A stretch of 64,000 bases of DNA from NCBI RefSeq assembly GCF_006542765.1, contig NZ_SKCD01000011.1, positions 545,520-609,519 on the forward strand, written 5' to 3'. Made by a program: the position numbers and the translations under genes. The stretch comes from Paenibacillus luteus (lineage in GTDB: Bacteria; Bacillota; Bacilli; Paenibacillales; Paenibacillaceae). Shown piece by piece: positions 62,264-64,000 of this stretch. Positions within the stretch are counted from its first letter, which is position 1. Each line of letters opens with the position of its first letter. The notes below the pieces were generated by a model, which saw only the letters and a program-made list of their open reading frames with translations, made no database searches and was not told where the DNA came from.

Positions 62264-64000
62264 TTATTGCAACACAATTGCAGAAGCAAGGCTGTTACCA
62301 ACATCCGTGAAGCTTCCACTGTACGAATCAACTACAAACACCTTAACTGAGTAACCTGAACCAGACACATTAAAGTGTGCAATCAAGTCTTCAGCAGCAA
62401 CAATGTCTTTCTCTAAAACAACGATGCTGATTGGCTCAGTGCCCTTCATCAATTGGAAGACCACAACTTCTTTGCCCATGTGCGCTGTTCCAGCTGTTGG
62501 TGAAACCGTTACTTTAGCCGAAATACCATTTGCCGTAATCAATGGATTACCCGAAATCGTAAACGGTTTTGCTCCTTCTTTCGCAAAATTGACCGTGACT
62601 TTGTCACTTTCATCGAGAGCACCACGAATAATCGTCACTTTCACAGAGCCAGCTTCTAGGCCAAGCTGTGTGATCTGCAAGCTAGCAGATGTTTCATTGC
62701 TAGCAACCGTAGCCGTTCCGATCAACTCATCTGCAGAACTGTACACGTTCACTACGTCCCCTGCTAGTAAACCTGACAACTGGATGAGATCATTTTGTCC
62801 TGCAGCGTTATTCATAATTAAGATGCTCGAAGCAGCTGGCGCTACCGTTTGACCGTTCTTCAATACAATGACATCGAAAAGCTTCTGTTCCGATGTACCA
62901 TTTTTCGTAATTGTAGCCGTTAAAGTGATCGTTGTGTCACCTGCATGATAAGCAGGACGCGTTACTGTTCCATCAGATTTAATCAACGCTGTATTGCTGG
63001 ATGACCAAGTGACCGCAGAACCATTTGCACCTGTATTCGGCAGCCCCAAGTTATGTGTTACATTAACTGAAGTTTCACCACTAGCATACGCAATAGTAAG
63101 AGCCGTTTTGTCCGCTTCTACCGATTCTGTATCACTTAACGCCGATAGCTTCAACACGTTTACCGTGAACGTTTTTGTCTCCTGTTGGTTACCTTTGGTA
63201 ATCGTCGCAGTCAATGTCACAATCACATCGCTCGCTGTTTTCGCTGGACGGTTTACCGATCCGTCTACAGCTATTACCGTTGACTTGCTTGAGGACCAAC
63301 TGATCTCCGTTCCGTTCGCTCCTACTGACGGCAAGCTTAGGTTCTGTGTTACGCCTGCTGCCGAGTCGCCTGGAACAAAGAATACACTTAGCGATGCGGT
63401 GTCCGCTTCTATCGATTCTATATCGGTAAACGTTGTTAGCTTCAATACGTTTACTGTGAACGTTTTTGTCTCCTGCTCATCACCTTTGGTAATCGTCGCG
63501 GTCAGTGTCACGTTCACATCGCTCGCTGTTTTCGCTGGACGATTTACCGTTCCGTCTGCAGTTATTACCGTTGACTCACTTGAGGACCAACTGATCTCCG
63601 TTCCGTTCGCTCCCACTGTCGGCAAGCTTAGGTTATGTGTCACGCCTGCTGCCGAATCACCTGGAACAAAGACTACACTTAGCGATGCTGTGTCCGTATC
63701 TACTGATTCTTTATCACTAAACGCCGTCAGTTTCAGCACGTTTACCGTGAACTCTTTCGTTTTCTGCTCGCCGTCTTTGGTAATCGTAGCTGTCAGTGTC
63801 ACAATTACATCACTCGCTGTTTTCGCTGGGCGATTTACCGTTCCGTTCGTAGCGATGACTGTTGACTCGCTTGAGGACCAACTGATCTCCGTTCCGTTCG
63901 CTCCCACTGTCGGCAAGCTTAGGTTCTGTGTCACGCCTGCTGCCGAATCGCCTGGAACAAAGACTACACTTAGCGATGCTGTATCCGTATCTACCGATTC
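62264..64000 (-). CDS. Giant cell-surface protein of Ig-like (aBig) repeats, N-terminus outside window
   Basis: At least 579 residues; the frame is open to the window end and the start lies beyond it. It consists of 97-residue Ig-like repeats (each with VPGDSAAGVT-NLSLP-VGANGTEISWSSS-STVI-DGTVNRPAKTASD-VTLTATITK), four in view, three nearly identical and one (63010-63150) diverged, followed by a C-terminal region (about 200 aa) of two different beta domains. The repeats match the 'atrophied' bacterial Ig fold. There is no SLH, sortase or transmembrane anchor at its C-terminus, so attachment must be elsewhere in the protein or by the next gene's SLH product. Probably an adhesin or surface-layer component. 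Confidence 0.88.
   Translation of the reverse strand, partial: ESVDTDTASLSVVFVPGDSAAGVTQNLSLPTVGANGTEISWSSSESTVIATNGTVNRPAKTASDVIVTLTATITKDGEQKTKEFTVNVLKLTAFSDKESVDTDTASLSVVFVPGDSAAGVTHNLSLPTVGANGTEISWSSSESTVITADGTVNRPAKTASDVNVTLTATITKGDEQETKTFTVNVLKLTTFTDIESIEADTASLSVFFVPGDSAAGVTQNLSLPSVGANGTEISWSSSKSTVIAVDGSVNRPAKTASDVIVTLTATITKGNQQETKTFTVNVLKLSALSDTESVEADKTALTIAYASGETSVNVTHNLGLPNTGANGSAVTWSSSNTALIKSDGTVTRPAYHAGDTTITLTATITKNGTSEQKLFDVIVLKNGQTVAPAASSILIMNNAAGQNDLIQLSGLLAGDVVNVYSSADELIGTATVASNETSASLQITQLGLEAGSVKVTIIRGALDESDKVTVNFAKEGAKPFTISGNPLITANGISAKVTVSPTAGTAHMGKEVVVFQLMKGTEPISIVVLEKDIVAAEDLIAHFNVSGSGYSVKVFVVDSYSGSFTDVGNSLASAIVLQ
63130..64000. repeat. Tandem repeat, 291-bp period
   Basis: At least three near-identical 291-bp units within the giant surface gene, continuing beyond the window. 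Identical stretches recur, for example CTCCCACTGT at 63610 and 63901, exactly 291 bp apart. Such arrays vary in copy number by recombination and may be collapsed in short-read assemblies. Confidence 0.9.

Noticed and set aside
62264..62270. The giant repeat protein and the SLH protein as one gene split by a frameshift
   Set aside because: The SLH protein has its own ribosome site, GTG start and signal peptide, and the repeat protein ends in a normal folded domain, so two genes are more likely.

Overview
The window looks like chromosomal DNA of an endospore-forming, Gram-positive Bacillota, most likely Paenibacillus or a close relative. The evidence is two GerA-type germinant-receptor operons, a collagen-like spore-surface-type protein, an S-layer-homology (SLH) protein, a copper-amine-oxidase-N-like domain, very large DISM/LytS hybrid kinases, strong AGGAGG ribosome sites, frequent TTG/GTG starts and moderate GC. 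The genus is an inference. I found no rRNA, tRNA, CRISPR array or phage.

Layout. 1-7.4 kb: the end of a two-component system (hybrid kinase 314-3373 with a cut-off response regulator), a DUF2277 gene, a secreted protein, and an OmpR-type two-component pair divergent from a secreted protein carrying a DPIKL repeat. 7.6-11.7 kb: germinant-receptor operon 1 in the order A-C-D-B. 11.7-16 kb: a DUF7002-like protein, an MFS transporter, a thioredoxin-reductase-like flavoprotein. 15-21.2 kb: an operon of EamA permease, two UgpA/UgpE-type permeases, a binding lipoprotein and a metallophosphoesterase, headed by a clear promoter with TGTG-repeat sites that recur upstream of the adjacent DeoR gene. 21.3-26.3 kb: an amidase-deacetylase fusion and a response regulator-kinase-lipoprotein operon. 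26.6-31.5 kb: germinant-receptor operon 2 (again A-C-D-B) followed by a YetF/DUF421 gene. 31.7-35.8 kb: RtcB, then an RCC1-like/copper-amine-oxidase-N secreted protein bracketed by copies of a 198-bp foldback, MITE-like element (three copies in 2.5 kb). 35.8-42.5 kb: zwf-tkt-tal-gnd pentose-phosphate operon with a divergent LysR regulator. 42.5-46.8 kb: a hypothetical protein, a second large hybrid kinase and an IS4-type transposase remnant. 46.8-57.8 kb: a collagen-like protein, an oxidoreductase/HxlR redox pair, a TetR/metallo-beta-lactamase-fold divergent pair with a promoter-operator, a YdfHIJ-like two-component/MMPL exporter operon, a two-P-loop ATPase and an APH-fold kinase. 57.8-60.6 kb: a siderophore-type binding lipoprotein and a Btr-like AraC regulator, each with a Fur-box-like site. 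60.8-64 kb: an SLH protein preceded by a giant Ig-like repeat protein that runs off the window.

Main themes are spore germination and surface, cell-envelope sensing (six sensor kinases), iron uptake and central carbon metabolism. The least ordinary structures are the three-copy foldback element around 33.4-35.8 kb, the twin germinant-receptor operons with their small D subunits and linked YetF gene, and the hybrid kinase at 314-3373, whose first kinase module has lost its phospho-accepting histidine while its paralogue at 43070-46198 keeps it.
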